64,000 bases of DNA from Streptomyces sp. (GCF_019510245.1 NZ_JAEKKT010000134.1:62001-126000); one strand, 5' to 3'. Positions 43,849 to 52,959 are shown, counted from the first letter of the stretch. The notes: generated by a model from the letters alone, not told the origin. Numbers and translations: made by a program.

Positions 43849-45561
43849 ATGAACTCCAGCTACGCCGTCCCGGCCGTCGCCCTCGTGGTCGTCGCGACCG
43901 TGCTCGTCGGCGCCTTCGGCCTGCGCATCTCCCGGACCACCTCCGACTTCTACGTCGCCTCACGCACCGTCGGCCCCCGCCTCAACGCGGCGGCGATCAG
44001 CGGCGAGTACCTCTCCGCCGCCTCCTTCCTGGGCATCGCGGGCCTGGTCCTCGTCCAGGGCCCCGACATGCTCTGGTACCCGGTCGGCTACACCGCCGGC
44101 TACCTCGTCCTCCTCCTGTTCGTCGCCGCCCCGCTGCGCCGCTCCGGCGCCTACACCCTCCCCGACTTCGCCGAGGCCCGGCTCGCCTCGCGGACCGTAC
44201 GGCGGCTGGCCGGGGCGTTCGTCGTGGGCGTCGGCTGGCTCTACCTGCTGCCCCAGCTCCAGGGCGCCGGACTGACGCTGGCGGTCCTCACCGGGGCCCC
44301 CGACGCCCTCGGCGGACTCATCGTCGCCGTCGTCGTGGTGGCCACGGTGGCCGCCGGCGGCATGCGCAGCATCACCTTCGTCCAGGCCTTCCAGTACTGG
44401 CTCAAGCTCACCGCCCTGCTCGTCCCCGCCCTCTTCCTCGTCCTCGCCTGGCAGCGCGCCGGCGCCCCCGTCCACGCCTTCGACGAACCGGCCGCCTTCC
44501 GCACCCAGCGCGTCGTGGACGTCCAGGACGGCCTCTCCCTGCGGATCGACCGCCCCCTCACGGTCACCGTCTCCGGCACGGTCGACGGCCACCCGCTCCG
44601 GGACACCCGGGTCACCCTCCGCGAAGGCACCCACCGCATCACCGCCGGCACCCGCCTGACCTTCGCCCAGGGCACCCGCGTCCCCGCCACCGGCCGGGGC
44701 ACCAACGGCGGCATGTCCACCTCGCTCGCCGAGAGCCGCGAGGAACGCCCGCTGTACGCCACGTACGGCCTGATCCTCGCCACCTTCCTCGGCACCATGG
44801 GCCTGCCGCACGTCGTCGTCCGCTTCTACACCAGCCCGCACGGCGTCGCCGCCCGCCGCACCACGGTCGCCGTGCTGGCCCTGATCGGCCTCTTCTACCT
44901 CCTGCCGCCCGTCTACGGCGCCCTCGGCCGCCTCTACACCCCCGAGCTCACCCTCACCGGGGAGACGGACGCCGCCGTCCTGCTGCTGCCCGACCGGGTC
45001 GTCGGCGGCCTCGGCGGCGACCTGCTCGGCGCGCTGGTGGCGGGCGGCGCCTTCGCCGCGTTCCTCTCCACCGCCTCCGGCCTCACCATGGCCGTCGCCG
45101 GAGTCCTCACCCAGGACGTCCTCCCCTCCCGGGGAGTACGGCACTTCCGGCTCGGGACCGTCCTCGCCATGGCCGTACCGCTCGCCGCCGGCGTGCTGGT
45201 CGGCGGTCTGCCCGTCGCCGACGCCGTCGGACTGGCCTTCGCCGTGTCCGCCTCCTCCTTCTGCCCGCTGCTGGTCCTCGGCATCTGGTGGCGCCGGCTC
45301 ACCCCGCCCGGTGCCGCCGCCGGGATGCTGGCCGGGGGCGGCTCGGCCTTCTGCGCGGTGGCCGCGACGATGGCCGACCTCCCCGGCACCGGGGGCCTGC
45401 ACGCCCTGCTGGCATGGCCCGCCCTCTGGTCGGTCCCGCTGGGCTTCCTCACCATGATCCTGGTCTCCCTGGCGACCCCGGGCCGGATACCGCCCGGCAC
45501 GGCCGCGATCCTGGCCCGCTTCCACCTGCCCGAAGAGCTGCGCGCGGAGGTCAAGGCGTGA
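43849..45561 (+). CDS. Sodium:solute symporter, acetate permease-like
   Basis: A 570-aa member of the SSS family with about 13 hydrophobic helices. Landmarks are FYVASRTVGPRLNAAAISGE, YLSAASFLGIAG, LGTMGLPHVVVRFYTSP and AAFLSTASGLTMAVAGVLTQ, all typical of ActP-type acetate/monocarboxylate carriers. An extended hydrophilic segment of about 90 residues (about 215-305) rich in Thr and beta-strand residues lies between two helices and should be extracellular. The start is preceded by a repeated GATGAACTCCAGC. Its stop overlaps the kinase start (GTGA). Confidence 0.88.
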   Translation: MNSSYAVPAVALVVVATVLVGAFGLRISRTTSDFYVASRTVGPRLNAAAISGEYLSAASFLGIAGLVLVQGPDMLWYPVGYTAGYLVLLLFVAAPLRRSGAYTLPDFAEARLASRTVRRLAGAFVVGVGWLYLLPQLQGAGLTLAVLTGAPDALGGLIVAVVVVATVAAGGMRSITFVQAFQYWLKLTALLVPALFLVLAWQRAGAPVHAFDEPAAFRTQRVVDVQDGLSLRIDRPLTVTVSGTVDGHPLRDTRVTLREGTHRITAGTRLTFAQGTRVPATGRGTNGGMSTSLAESREERPLYATYGLILATFLGTMGLPHVVVRFYTSPHGVAARRTTVAVLALIGLFYLLPPVYGALGRLYTPELTLTGETDAAVLLLPDRVVGGLGGDLLGALVAGGAFAAFLSTASGLTMAVAGVLTQDVLPSRGVRHFRLGTVLAMAVPLAAGVLVGGLPVADAVGLAFAVSASSFCPLLVLGIWWRRLTPPGAAAGMLAGGGSAFCAVAATMADLPGTGGLHALLAWPALWSVPLGFLTMILVSLATPGRIPPGTAAILARFHLPEELRAEVKA

Positions 45562-46739
45562 CCGGGTTCCTGGCGGGCCTCCTCGTGGCGGTCCTCCCGC
45601 TCCTCGCCGCCGGCTTCTGGCTCGGCCGCCGCACCGCACGCCCCGAGAGCCTCGGCGGCCTCGGCACCCCCGTCGAGCACGCCACCTTCGAGACCCTGCA
45701 CACCGCCTCCCTGGCCGCGCCCCCGCTGCGCGCGGGCCTGACCGAGGAGACCGCCCGCCGCTCGGCCCGCCGGCTGCGCACCCTGCTCGGCACCGACGCG
45801 CTCTGCCTCACCGACCACGAGAACCTGCTGGTCTGGGACGGCGTCGGCGACCATCACCGCCCCGAGATCATGGAACGGCTCGCCGGGCCGCTCGAGTCGG
45901 GCCGCGGCGAGGCCTTCCCGCTGCACTGCGAGATCCCCGACTGCCCGGTCCGCTGGGCCGTGGTCACCCCGCTCACCGTCGACGACCGCGTCCACGGCAC
46001 CCTGGTCGCCTGCGCCCCCCGCGAGTCCGCCGTCCTGGTCCGGGCGGCCGGCGAGGTCGCCCGCTGGGTCAGCGTCCAGCTGGAGCTGGCCGACCTCGAC
46101 CGCTCCCGCACCCGCCTCATCGAGGCCGAGATCCGCGCCCTGCGCGCCCAGATCTCCCCGCACTTCATCTTCAACTCGCTCGCGGTGATCGCCTCGTTCG
46201 TCCGCACCGACCCCGAGCGCGCCCGGGAGCTCCTCCTGGAGTTCGCCGACTTCACCCGCTACTCGTTCCGCAGGCACGGCGACTTCACCACCCTCGCCGA
46301 CGAACTGCACGCCATCGACCACTACCTGGCGCTGGTCCGGGCCCGCTTCGGTGACCGCCTCACGGTCACGCTCCAGATCGCCCCCGAGGTGCTCCCGGTC
46401 ACCCTGCCCTTCCTCTGCCTCCAGCCGCTCGTGGAGAACGCCGTCAAACACGGCCTGGAGGGCAAGACCGGCACCTGCCACATCCAGATCACCGCGCAGG
46501 ACGCGGGCGCCGAGGCCCTGGTCGTCATCGAGGACGACGGCGCCGGCATGGACCCGGTCCTGTTGCGCAGCATCCTCGCGGGCGAGACGAGCCCCTCCGG
46601 GGGGATCGGGCTCTCCAACGTCGACGACCGGCTCCGCCAGGTGTACGGGGACGACCACGGGCTGGTCATCGAGACGGCGCCCGGGGCGGGGATGAAGATC
46701 ACCGCGCGGTTGCCGAAGTACCAGCCCGGGGTGCACTAG
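45558..46739 (+). CDS. LytS-like sensor histidine kinase
   Basis: A 393-aa sensor kinase with one N-terminal membrane helix (LAGLLVAVLPLLAAGFWLG), a GAF-like domain at about 60-175 and the His_kinase domain with His202 in QISPHFIFNSLAVIASF. The ATPase follows with PLVENAVKHGLEGK and DDGAGMDP. Its GTG start overlaps the symporter stop. It pairs with the LytTR regulator at the head of the operon and resembles the pyruvate/acetate-sensing kinases that sit beside such carriers. Confidence 0.9.
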   Translation: MTGFLAGLLVAVLPLLAAGFWLGRRTARPESLGGLGTPVEHATFETLHTASLAAPPLRAGLTEETARRSARRLRTLLGTDALCLTDHENLLVWDGVGDHHRPEIMERLAGPLESGRGEAFPLHCEIPDCPVRWAVVTPLTVDDRVHGTLVACAPRESAVLVRAAGEVARWVSVQLELADLDRSRTRLIEAEIRALRAQISPHFIFNSLAVIASFVRTDPERARELLLEFADFTRYSFRRHGDFTTLADELHAIDHYLALVRARFGDRLTVTLQIAPEVLPVTLPFLCLQPLVENAVKHGLEGKTGTCHIQITAQDAGAEALVVIEDDGAGMDPVLLRSILAGETSPSGGIGLSNVDDRLRQVYGDDHGLVIETAPGAGMKITARLPKYQPGVH

Positions 46740-46785
46740 CGGTGCGTGGTGCGCCGTTGTCGGCTGCGGCGGTGTGGCGGCCGGT

Positions 46786-46840
46786 CGCAGTTCCTCCCCC
46801 AGCCTTCGGCCGGGGGTACCCCAGCGCCCCTATGGGGCGC
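46786..46840 (-). repeat. Dispersed intergenic repeat (copy 2)
   Basis: Read on the minus strand it runs GGGGCGCTGGGGTACCCCCG, a GGCCGAAGGCTGGGGGAGG block and GAACTGCG. It lies between the convergent kinase gene and a small membrane-protein gene. Confidence 0.75.
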
Positions 46841-46860
46841 GCCGTACGGGGCCGGGGTGT

Positions 46861-47040
46861 TCAGTTGCTCTGGGTGACCACCATCGCCAGGGTCAGCAGG
46901 CCCAGGACCACCCAGCCGAACCAGAGCCAGCCGTTGCTGCCGAGGGCCACCGTGTAGGCCGTCACCACGACGAGGCCGCCGACGGTGAGCACCCCCATCG
47001 CCTTGGTGGCACCGTTCGAGCCGTTCGCAGAACCGGGCAT
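46861..47040 (-). CDS. 59-aa two-helix membrane protein
   Basis: A short frame from ATG 47040 to the stop at 46861 encodes 59 residues. Two hydrophobic helices are visible (MGVLTVGGLVVVTAYTVAL and GWLWFGWVVLGLLTLAMVV). GAGGAGGG lies 8 nt upstream of the ATG, a strong start signal. It is 68 bp downstream of the CtaG-like gene on the same strand. Function unknown. Confidence 0.75.
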   Translation of the reverse strand: MPGSANGSNGATKAMGVLTVGGLVVVTAYTVALGSNGWLWFGWVVLGLLTLAMVVTQSN

Positions 47041-47107
47041 CGCGACACCCTCCTCATGGTCCGACTGCCTCCATGGTGCCCCGGTTCTGCTTCTTGTGGG
47101 GAGCCCG

Positions 47108-48058
47108 TCAGCCCTTGCGTGCGTTCAGCGAGGCCAGATAGGCGTTGTACGCCTCCAGCTCCTTGTCGCCGTCCCGGTCGGCGGCGCGGTCCAGGCGCCG
47201 GGCCTGACGCTGCTCGGAGTTGTACCACTGGAACAGCAGGGCGATCAGCACCAGTACGGACGGGATCTCACTGAACGCCCAGGCGATCCCGCCGGCCGCG
47301 TTCTGGTCGGAGAGCGCGTCGATGCCGAGCGAGGCGGGCGGATGCTTGAAGGTCTCGACCATCGGCTCCGACGCCATCATCAACGCGATGCCGAAGAACG
47401 CGTGGAACGGCATGCCCGCGAACAGTTCCAGCATGCGCATGAGATACCCCGGCCGGTGCGGGCCCGGGTCCACGCCGATGATCGGCCAGAAGAAGACGAC
47501 ACCGACGGCGAGGAAGTGCACCATCATCGCGACGTGCCCGGCCTTCGAGCCCATCAGGAAGTCGAACAGCGGGGTGAAGTAGAGCGCGTACAGGCTCGCG
47601 ATGAACAGCGGGATCGTGAAGGCGGGGTGGGTGATGATCCGCATGTACCGGCTGTGCAGCAGGGCCAGCAGCAGCTCACGCGGCCCCTTCCGCCCCTTCC
47701 CGGCAACGGGCAGCGCGCGCAGCGCGAGCGTCATCGGCGCGCCCAGCAGGACGAAGATCGGCGACAGCATGCTGATGACCATGTGCTGCACCATGTGCAC
47801 GCTGAACATGACCATCCCGTAGTCGTTCAGCTTGGTGCACATGACGAGCATGATCGTCAGCACACCGACGACGAACGACACCGTGCGCCCCACGGACCAC
47901 GCGTCCCCGCGCCGCCGCAGCCGCACCACACCCCACCCGTACAGCGCGAGCCCCGCGAGGCACGCGACGAGAAAGAAGGGATCCGCCGACCACTCCAGCC
48001 CGCGCCCCAGCGTGAACGGCGGCAGATCCATCGTCATGCCGTGCCCGCTGTGATCCAT
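47108..48058 (-). CDS. CtaG-family cytochrome c oxidase assembly protein
   Basis: A 316-aa polytopic membrane protein with about seven helices. Conserved features of the caa3_CtaG family are visible, such as MFSVHMVQHMVISMLSPIFV, HFLAVGVVFFWPIIGVDPG and PFHAFFGIALM. A short Met/His N-terminus (MDHSGHGMTMDL) could bind copper. ATG 48058 has AGGAG 8 nt upstream. The usual role is copper delivery or assembly of terminal oxidase. Confidence 0.88.
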   Translation of the reverse strand: MDHSGHGMTMDLPPFTLGRGLEWSADPFFLVACLAGLALYGWGVVRLRRRGDAWSVGRTVSFVVGVLTIMLVMCTKLNDYGMVMFSVHMVQHMVISMLSPIFVLLGAPMTLALRALPVAGKGRKGPRELLLALLHSRYMRIITHPAFTIPLFIASLYALYFTPLFDFLMGSKAGHVAMMVHFLAVGVVFFWPIIGVDPGPHRPGYLMRMLELFAGMPFHAFFGIALMMASEPMVETFKHPPASLGIDALSDQNAAGGIAWAFSEIPSVLVLIALLFQWYNSEQRQARRLDRAADRDGDKELEAYNAYLASLNARKG

Positions 48059-48225
48059 CCGGCGGCTCCTGATTCGTGGGGGGTTGTGCACTTCTTGCCG
48101 ACCCCAGAGTAGAACCGCCCCCGACCGCACTTGCGACCGGGGCGAGTGTCCCTACCTCCAGGGGCGCGAGCAACCACGCACGGTCCGCACCCGGCGACGA
48201 ATCAGTACCTCCTGCGGCGCTGCCC

Positions 48226-49272
48226 CTAAAGCACCGTCTCCGCCTCGTCGTACCGCCCGGAGGGAACCGTCTTCAACGTCTCCACGGCCTCCGCCAGCGG
48301 CACCATCACGATGTCCGTCCCCCGCAGCGCGGTCATGTGACCGAACTCTCCGCGGTGCACGGCCTCCACCGCGTGCCACCCGAACCGCGTCGCCAGGACA
48401 CGGTCGTACGCCGTCGGCGTGCCACCCCGCTGCACGTGCCCGAGGATGACCGGCCGCGCCTCCTTGCCGAGCCGCTGCTCCAGCTCGATGGAGAGCTGCC
48501 GGGCGATCCCGGCGAACCGCTCGTGGCCGTAGATGTCCTTGCCGCCCTCGTCGAAGGCCATCGTCCCCGCCTTCGGCTTGGCCCCCTCCGCCGCGACGAC
48601 GATCGCGAACCGCTTGCCCGCCTCGAACCGCTCGCCGACCCGGCGGGCCAACTCCTCGATGTCGAAGGGGCGTTCCGGTACGACGATGGCGTGGGCGCCG
48701 GCCGCCATGCCGGAGTGCAGGGCGATCCAGCCGGTGTGCCGGCCCATGACCTCCACGACCAGCACCCGCTGGTGGGACTCCGCGGTGGTCTTCAGCCGGT
48801 CGAGGGCCTCGGTGGCGACCCCCACGGCCGTGTCGAAGCCGAAGGTCACGTCGGTGACGGCGATGTCGTTGTCGATGGTCTTCGGGACGCCGACGATCGG
48901 CAGACCGGCGTCGGACATCAGCCGGGCCGCCTTCAGCGTGCCCTCACCGCCGATCGGGATGATCGCGTCGAGGCCGAGCTCGGCGACATGGCCCCTGGCG
49001 CGCTCCACGCCGTCCCGCAGGTGCGAGGGCTGGACCCGGGACGATCCGAGGATGGTGCCGCCGCGGGCCAGGATGCCGGCCACGGCGTCGAGGTCGAGCT
49101 TGAGGTAGTCGCACTCCAGGAGGCCCTTCCAGCCGTCCCGGAAACCGATGACCTCGTCGCCGTGGTCGGCGACGGCACGGTGCACGACGGACCGGATGAC
49201 GGCGTTCAGGCCGGGGCAGTCGCAACCTTCTCCACGTGGGCCTGGGACCGGACCACGCTGTCCGGCTGACAT
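48226..49272 (-). CDS. pfkA: ATP-dependent 6-phosphofructokinase with abnormal N-terminus
   Basis: A 348-aa enzyme of glycolysis phosphorylating fructose 6-phosphate. Core motifs are intact: GGTILGSSR, PIGGEGTL, PKTIDNDI, EVMGRHTGWIA and GHVQRGG. The N-terminus, however, reads MSAGQRGPVPGPRGEGCDCPGLNA. Family members start MRIGVLTxGGDCPGLNAVI, so the first beta strand is missing and the nucleotide-binding GGD is GCD. The start codon is uncertain. Either this copy is impaired or the 5' end contains a sequence error. Streptomycetes usually carry other pfkA copies. Confidence 0.82.
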   Translation of the reverse strand: MSAGQRGPVPGPRGEGCDCPGLNAVIRSVVHRAVADHGDEVIGFRDGWKGLLECDYLKLDLDAVAGILARGGTILGSSRVQPSHLRDGVERARGHVAELGLDAIIPIGGEGTLKAARLMSDAGLPIVGVPKTIDNDIAVTDVTFGFDTAVGVATEALDRLKTTAESHQRVLVVEVMGRHTGWIALHSGMAAGAHAIVVPERPFDIEELARRVGERFEAGKRFAIVVAAEGAKPKAGTMAFDEGGKDIYGHERFAGIARQLSIELEQRLGKEARPVILGHVQRGGTPTAYDRVLATRFGWHAVEAVHRGEFGHMTALRGTDIVMVPLAEAVETLKTVPSGRYDEAETVL

Positions 49273-49393
49273 CGCCGTCACCCTACCCGCGCAAGGGGGT
49301 CGTTCCGTACCCGGCGTCCGCCTGCTGGACGTGCCCGCACATGTGAGCGGACACCCTGTCAGGCGGGCCCGGAATCGTCCGTTCCGACGCAGC

Positions 49394-50122
49394 TCAGGCG
49401 GGCTGCTGGGCGGCCGCGATGCGCTCGCTGCGGAGCGCCTCGTACCAGCGGTCGTCGATCGGCGGCAGCGCGTTCACGTCGAGCGCCAGCTTCAGCAGCA
49501 GGTCCGCGATGAGCGGGTTGCGGGCGAGGACCGGCCCGTGCATGTAGGTGCCGAAGACGGTGTCGTTGTACGCGCCCTCCGTACCGTCCCCGGTGCCGTT
49601 GCCCTTGCCCAGCTGGACCCGGGCGAAGGGGCGGGCGGTGGGGCCGAGCTGGGTGACGCCCTGGTGGTTCTCGAAACCGGTGAGCGGGGGCAGCCCGAGG
49701 CGCGGGTCGATGTCGGCGAGGACGTCGCCGACGCAGCGCTCGCCGGTGCCGCGCACGGTCGTCACGTCGAGCAGGCCGAGGCCGGGCTCGCGCTGTCCGA
49801 GGTCGTTGATGAACTCGTGCCCGAGGATCTGGTAGCCGGCGCAGACGGAGAACACGATCGCGCCGTTCTCCACCGCCCGGTACAGGTGCCCGTCGCGGCG
49901 CAGCCGCTCGGCGGCGAGCCGCTGCGGACGGTCCTCGCCGCCGCCGATCAGGTAGATGTCCCCGGAGGTCGGGATCGGCTGGTCGCTGCGCACGTCGAGC
50001 CGGGCCACGTCGAGACCGCGCTGCCGGGCCCGGCGCTCCACGACGAGCGCGTTGCCCTGGTCGCCGTAGGTGCTGAGCAGGTCGGGGTAGATCCACACCA
50101 GCCGCAGTTGGTTGTCGCTCAT
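49394..50122 (-). CDS. gatD: Lipid II isoglutaminyl synthase, glutaminase subunit GatD
   Basis: A 242-aa class-I glutamine amidotransferase (CobB/CobQ-like) that supplies ammonia to MurT for amidation of D-Glu in lipid II. The nucleophile Cys94 is in VFSVCAGYQILG, the His195 in GTYMHGPVLARN, and the oxyanion region in IGGGEDRPQ. It lies 20 nt downstream of murT. The pair amidates peptidoglycan precursors in Gram-positive bacteria. Confidence 0.92.
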   Translation of the reverse strand: MSDNQLRLVWIYPDLLSTYGDQGNALVVERRARQRGLDVARLDVRSDQPIPTSGDIYLIGGGEDRPQRLAAERLRRDGHLYRAVENGAIVFSVCAGYQILGHEFINDLGQREPGLGLLDVTTVRGTGERCVGDVLADIDPRLGLPPLTGFENHQGVTQLGPTARPFARVQLGKGNGTGDGTEGAYNDTVFGTYMHGPVLARNPLIADLLLKLALDVNALPPIDDRWYEALRSERIAAAQQPA

Positions 50123-50142
50123 GAACTGTTCGTCCTTCGTGG

Positions 50143-51381
50143 TCAGTTGCCGACGCGGCGGCGCAGGTCCTGGAACGCCGTGTAGTTCGCGATGACCTCG
50201 ATCCGGCCCGGCGGGCACATCTGGACGGCCTGGTCGAGGGAGTCGCAGACCTGGAAGTGCTGGTTCGCGACCTCCAGCCGCACCGCGAGGTCCAGCTTGC
50301 GGTCGCCGAGCACGAAGATCGGGTGGCCGGTCAGGCGCGTGTAGTCCACGTCCCACAGCCAGGACGTGTCGGTGCCGTCGGCGCCGCGGGCGTTGACCGA
50401 GAGGATCACCGGCGCCGGCGGCGGGTCGATCAGCGAGAACGTCTCCAGCCAGCCGGCCGGGTTCTTGGCGAGCAGCAGACGCAGGTCGCGCCCCTGGAAC
50501 TGCACGACGTCGTAGCGTCCCGCGACGGCCTGTACCTGGTACATCCGCTCCAGGGCGACCTGCGGCGGCACCCCGAAGACGGCGGCGACGGCGGCCGACG
50601 AGGCGGCGTTCGCCTTGTTGGCACGTCCCGGCAGTTGCAGGTGGATCGGCCAGGCGGACCCGTGCGGGTCGAGCACGTGGTCCCCGGAGAGCACCCAGCT
50701 CGGCGTCGGCCGCCGGAACCCGCACTCACCGCAGAACCAGTCGTCGCCGGGCCGCTGCATCACGCCGCCGCAGGACGGGCAGGACCAGGCGTCGTCCTTC
50801 CACATCTGCCCGGCGGCGACCCAGACCACGTTCGGGGAGGAGGACGCGGCCCAGACCACCAGCGGGTCGTCGCAGTTCGCCACGATGACGGCCTTCGACC
50901 CGGCCAGCCCCTCCCGCCAGTTCTCGGCGAGCATGCGGGTCTCGGCGGCGCGGTCGAGCTGGTCCCGGGAGAGGTTGAGCAGGGCGATGCACTTCGGGTC
51001 GGTGTCCCGGGCCACCCCGGCCAGGTACTTCTCGTCGACCTCGATCACACCGAACTTGGACTCCGAGCCGCCCGCCAGGGCCGAGGTGATACCGGCCGGC
51101 ATGTTGGCGCCCAGCGCGTTGGAGACGACCGGCCCCGCGGCCTTCAGGGCCTCGGCGATCAGCCTGGTGGTCGTCGTCTTGCCGTTCGTCGCCGAGACGA
51201 GGGTCACGTCCAGGTTCTGGGCGAGCCGGGCGAGTAGGTCGGGGTCGAGTTTGAGCGCCACCCGGCCACCGATCACGGATCCGCTGCCGCGCCCCGCCGC
51301 CCGGGACGCCGCCGCGACCGCCTTGCCCGCGGTCACGGCCAGCTTGGCCCGCGGCGTGAGCGGGTCCGAGTTGCCTGCCAT
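50143..51381 (-). CDS. murT: Lipid II isoglutaminyl synthase, ligase subunit MurT
   Basis: A 412-aa Mur-ligase-like ATPase. The P-loop ATNGKTTTTRLIAEAL sits near residue 66. Cys201/204 and Cys217/220 (CPSCGG, CGECG) form the zinc ribbon of MurT proteins, and the C-terminal DUF1727 region contains GRYDVVQFQGRDLRLLLAKN. ATG 51381 gives the known MAGNSDPL-type start. Operon with gatD. Confidence 0.92.
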   Translation of the reverse strand: MAGNSDPLTPRAKLAVTAGKAVAAASRAAGRGSGSVIGGRVALKLDPDLLARLAQNLDVTLVSATNGKTTTTRLIAEALKAAGPVVSNALGANMPAGITSALAGGSESKFGVIEVDEKYLAGVARDTDPKCIALLNLSRDQLDRAAETRMLAENWREGLAGSKAVIVANCDDPLVVWAASSSPNVVWVAAGQMWKDDAWSCPSCGGVMQRPGDDWFCGECGFRRPTPSWVLSGDHVLDPHGSAWPIHLQLPGRANKANAASSAAVAAVFGVPPQVALERMYQVQAVAGRYDVVQFQGRDLRLLLAKNPAGWLETFSLIDPPPAPVILSVNARGADGTDTSWLWDVDYTRLTGHPIFVLGDRKLDLAVRLEVANQHFQVCDSLDQAVQMCPPGRIEVIANYTAFQDLRRRVGN

Positions 51382-51532
51382 CAGTTCTCGATCCTCCTTG
51401 CGTACGCGCCGCGCCTCAGCCATCCGGCAACGTGGTGTGCACCTCAGCCTATCGAGATCCATTCGCACACCCGAATTCCGGCCCATGCCTGCGCGGCGAG
51501 CAGGGGCCCACCCGAACCGTACCCTTGCGGCC

Positions 51533-52072
51533 ATGCGACACGGTTCCATTCCGGGCGCCCACGGGCGGGTCCGGCCCCTCACCCTGCTCGGCGACCCCGT
51601 CCTGCACGCCCGCTGCGCGGAGGTCACCGACTACGGCCCCGAACTCTCCCGGCTGGTGGAGGACTTGTTCGCCACGATGTACGCGGCGGAGGGCGTGGGG
51701 CTGGCGGCGAACCAGGTGGGGGAGCCGCTGCGGGTGTTCGTCTTCGACTGCCCCGACGACGACGAGGTCCGCCACCTGGGCCACGTGGTGAACCCGCGCC
51801 TCGTGACGGCGGACGGCGTGACCCTCCGCGGCCCGGAGGGCTGCCTGTCCCTTCCGGGCCTGGAGGCGGGCACGGAACGGTACGACCACGCGGTGGTGGA
51901 GGGCTTCACGGCGACGGGGGAGCCGGTCACCATCCACGGAACCGGCTTCTTCGCCCGCTGCCTCCAGCACGAGACCGACCACCTGGACGGCCGCGTCTAC
52001 GCCGACCACGTCACGGGCTGGCGCAAGCGCAGGCTGATGCGACAGGTGGCGAAGTCTTCTTGGCACCGGTGA
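51533..52072 (+). CDS. def: Peptide deformylase
   Basis: A 179-aa metalloenzyme removing the formyl group from nascent peptides. The three deformylase motifs are intact: GVGLAANQ (54-61), EGCLS with metal ligand Cys104, and HETDHLDG with His146, Glu147 and His150. TACCCT lies 7 nt before the ATG, suggesting a leaderless message. It is divergent from murT. Confidence 0.92.
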   Translation: MRHGSIPGAHGRVRPLTLLGDPVLHARCAEVTDYGPELSRLVEDLFATMYAAEGVGLAANQVGEPLRVFVFDCPDDDEVRHLGHVVNPRLVTADGVTLRGPEGCLSLPGLEAGTERYDHAVVEGFTATGEPVTIHGTGFFARCLQHETDHLDGRVYADHVTGWRKRRLMRQVAKSSWHR

Positions 52073-52084
52073 GGTGACACACCC

Positions 52085-52133
52085 AGGGGCGCTGGGGGTG
52101 CCCCCGGCCGAAGGCTGGGGGAGGAACTGCGCG
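52085..52133 (+). repeat. Dispersed intergenic repeat (copy 3)
   Basis: AGGGGCGCTGGGGGTGCCCC, a GGCCGAAGGCTGGGGG hairpin and AGGAACTGCGCG lie between the convergent deformylase and TetR genes. Confidence 0.75.
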
Positions 52134-52168
52134 CTCACCCCCCAGGCGGTCAGCCGAAACTCAACCCA

Positions 52169-52813
52169 TCAGAACCCCGGACCCCCCACCTTGTCCCCCG
52201 CGGCCGCCAGCCGCCCCCACAGGAGATCCGCCAAACTCTTCACCAGTTCCGCACGAGAACAGGGCCGTTCCCCCAGCCACCAGTCCCCTGCGGCATGCAT
52301 CATCCCGACGATCCCGTGCCCCCACACCCGGGCCAGCTGCTGACTCGCGGGCCCCAGATCCAGCCGGTCCTCGATGACCTGCGCCAGCTCCTCGCCCATC
52401 CGCCGCAGCAGCGGAGCCGAGTGCTTCCCCACGTCGAACCCCTGGTCGGTCCCCGTGCTGCCCTCCGCGGGATGCATCAGGAACCGGTACACCTGGGGCC
52501 GTGCCTCGATCGCCGCGAGGTACGTGTCCAAGGTCGCCTCGACGCGCTCACGGCGCTCCGCGGGAGCGTCCAGCGCATCCCGCAACGAGTTCAGCAACGC
52601 GTCCGTGTGCCGCTTGGCCAGCGCCGCGTACAGCCCGCCCTTGTCGCCGAAGTGGCGGTAGAGGATGGGTTTGGTGATGCCCGCCTCCGCCGCGATGGCG
52701 TTCATGGAAGCCTGTGGGCCGTCGCGCAGCACCACCCGGTCGGCGGCCTCCAACAGCTCGCGCCGTCGGCGGTCGGCGGACCGTTGCTGTTCGGTCCGCT
52801 GCGTGGTGTCCAT
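52169..52813 (-). CDS. TetR-family regulator, likely of the acyl-CoA dehydrogenase
   Basis: A 214-aa repressor. The HTH is at about residues 35-65 (SMNAIAAEAGITKPILYRHF), with a C-terminal ligand domain (WGHGIVGMMHAAGDWWLGER). ATG 52813 has GGGGAGAG upstream. It is divergent from an acyl-CoA dehydrogenase; the palindrome GTTAC-N5-GTAAC between them is a likely operator. The effector is probably a CoA thioester by analogy with FadR-type TetR proteins. Confidence 0.87.
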   Translation of the reverse strand: MDTTQRTEQQRSADRRRRELLEAADRVVLRDGPQASMNAIAAEAGITKPILYRHFGDKGGLYAALAKRHTDALLNSLRDALDAPAERRERVEATLDTYLAAIEARPQVYRFLMHPAEGSTGTDQGFDVGKHSAPLLRRMGEELAQVIEDRLDLGPASQQLARVWGHGIVGMMHAAGDWWLGERPCSRAELVKSLADLLWGRLAAAGDKVGGPGF

Positions 52814-52944
52814 GTGCTCTCCCCACCCCGTGCTCTTTTCGGTGACGCCTGCGCAAACTAACACCTGACAGCCATCTGCTCTCGAACTGGCTGCCGATGT
52901 GACCTTGGGAGTTGACTTTTCCTACCGACGAGTAACAGACTCGA

Positions 52945-52959
52945 GTTACCGCTAGTAAC
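52945..52959. promoter_or_regulatory. Palindrome GTTAC-N5-GTAAC, TetR operator candidate
   Basis: A perfect inverted repeat 27 bp before the acyl-CoA dehydrogenase start. Another GTAAC half-site at 52932-52936 gives a possible tandem operator. Confidence 0.6.

Noticed and set aside
43960-45639. Long minus-strand frame (559 codons) opposite the symporter.
   Set aside because: It is extremely Gly/Glu/Gln-rich with no hydrophobic core, a typical shadow of a GC-rich membrane-protein gene.
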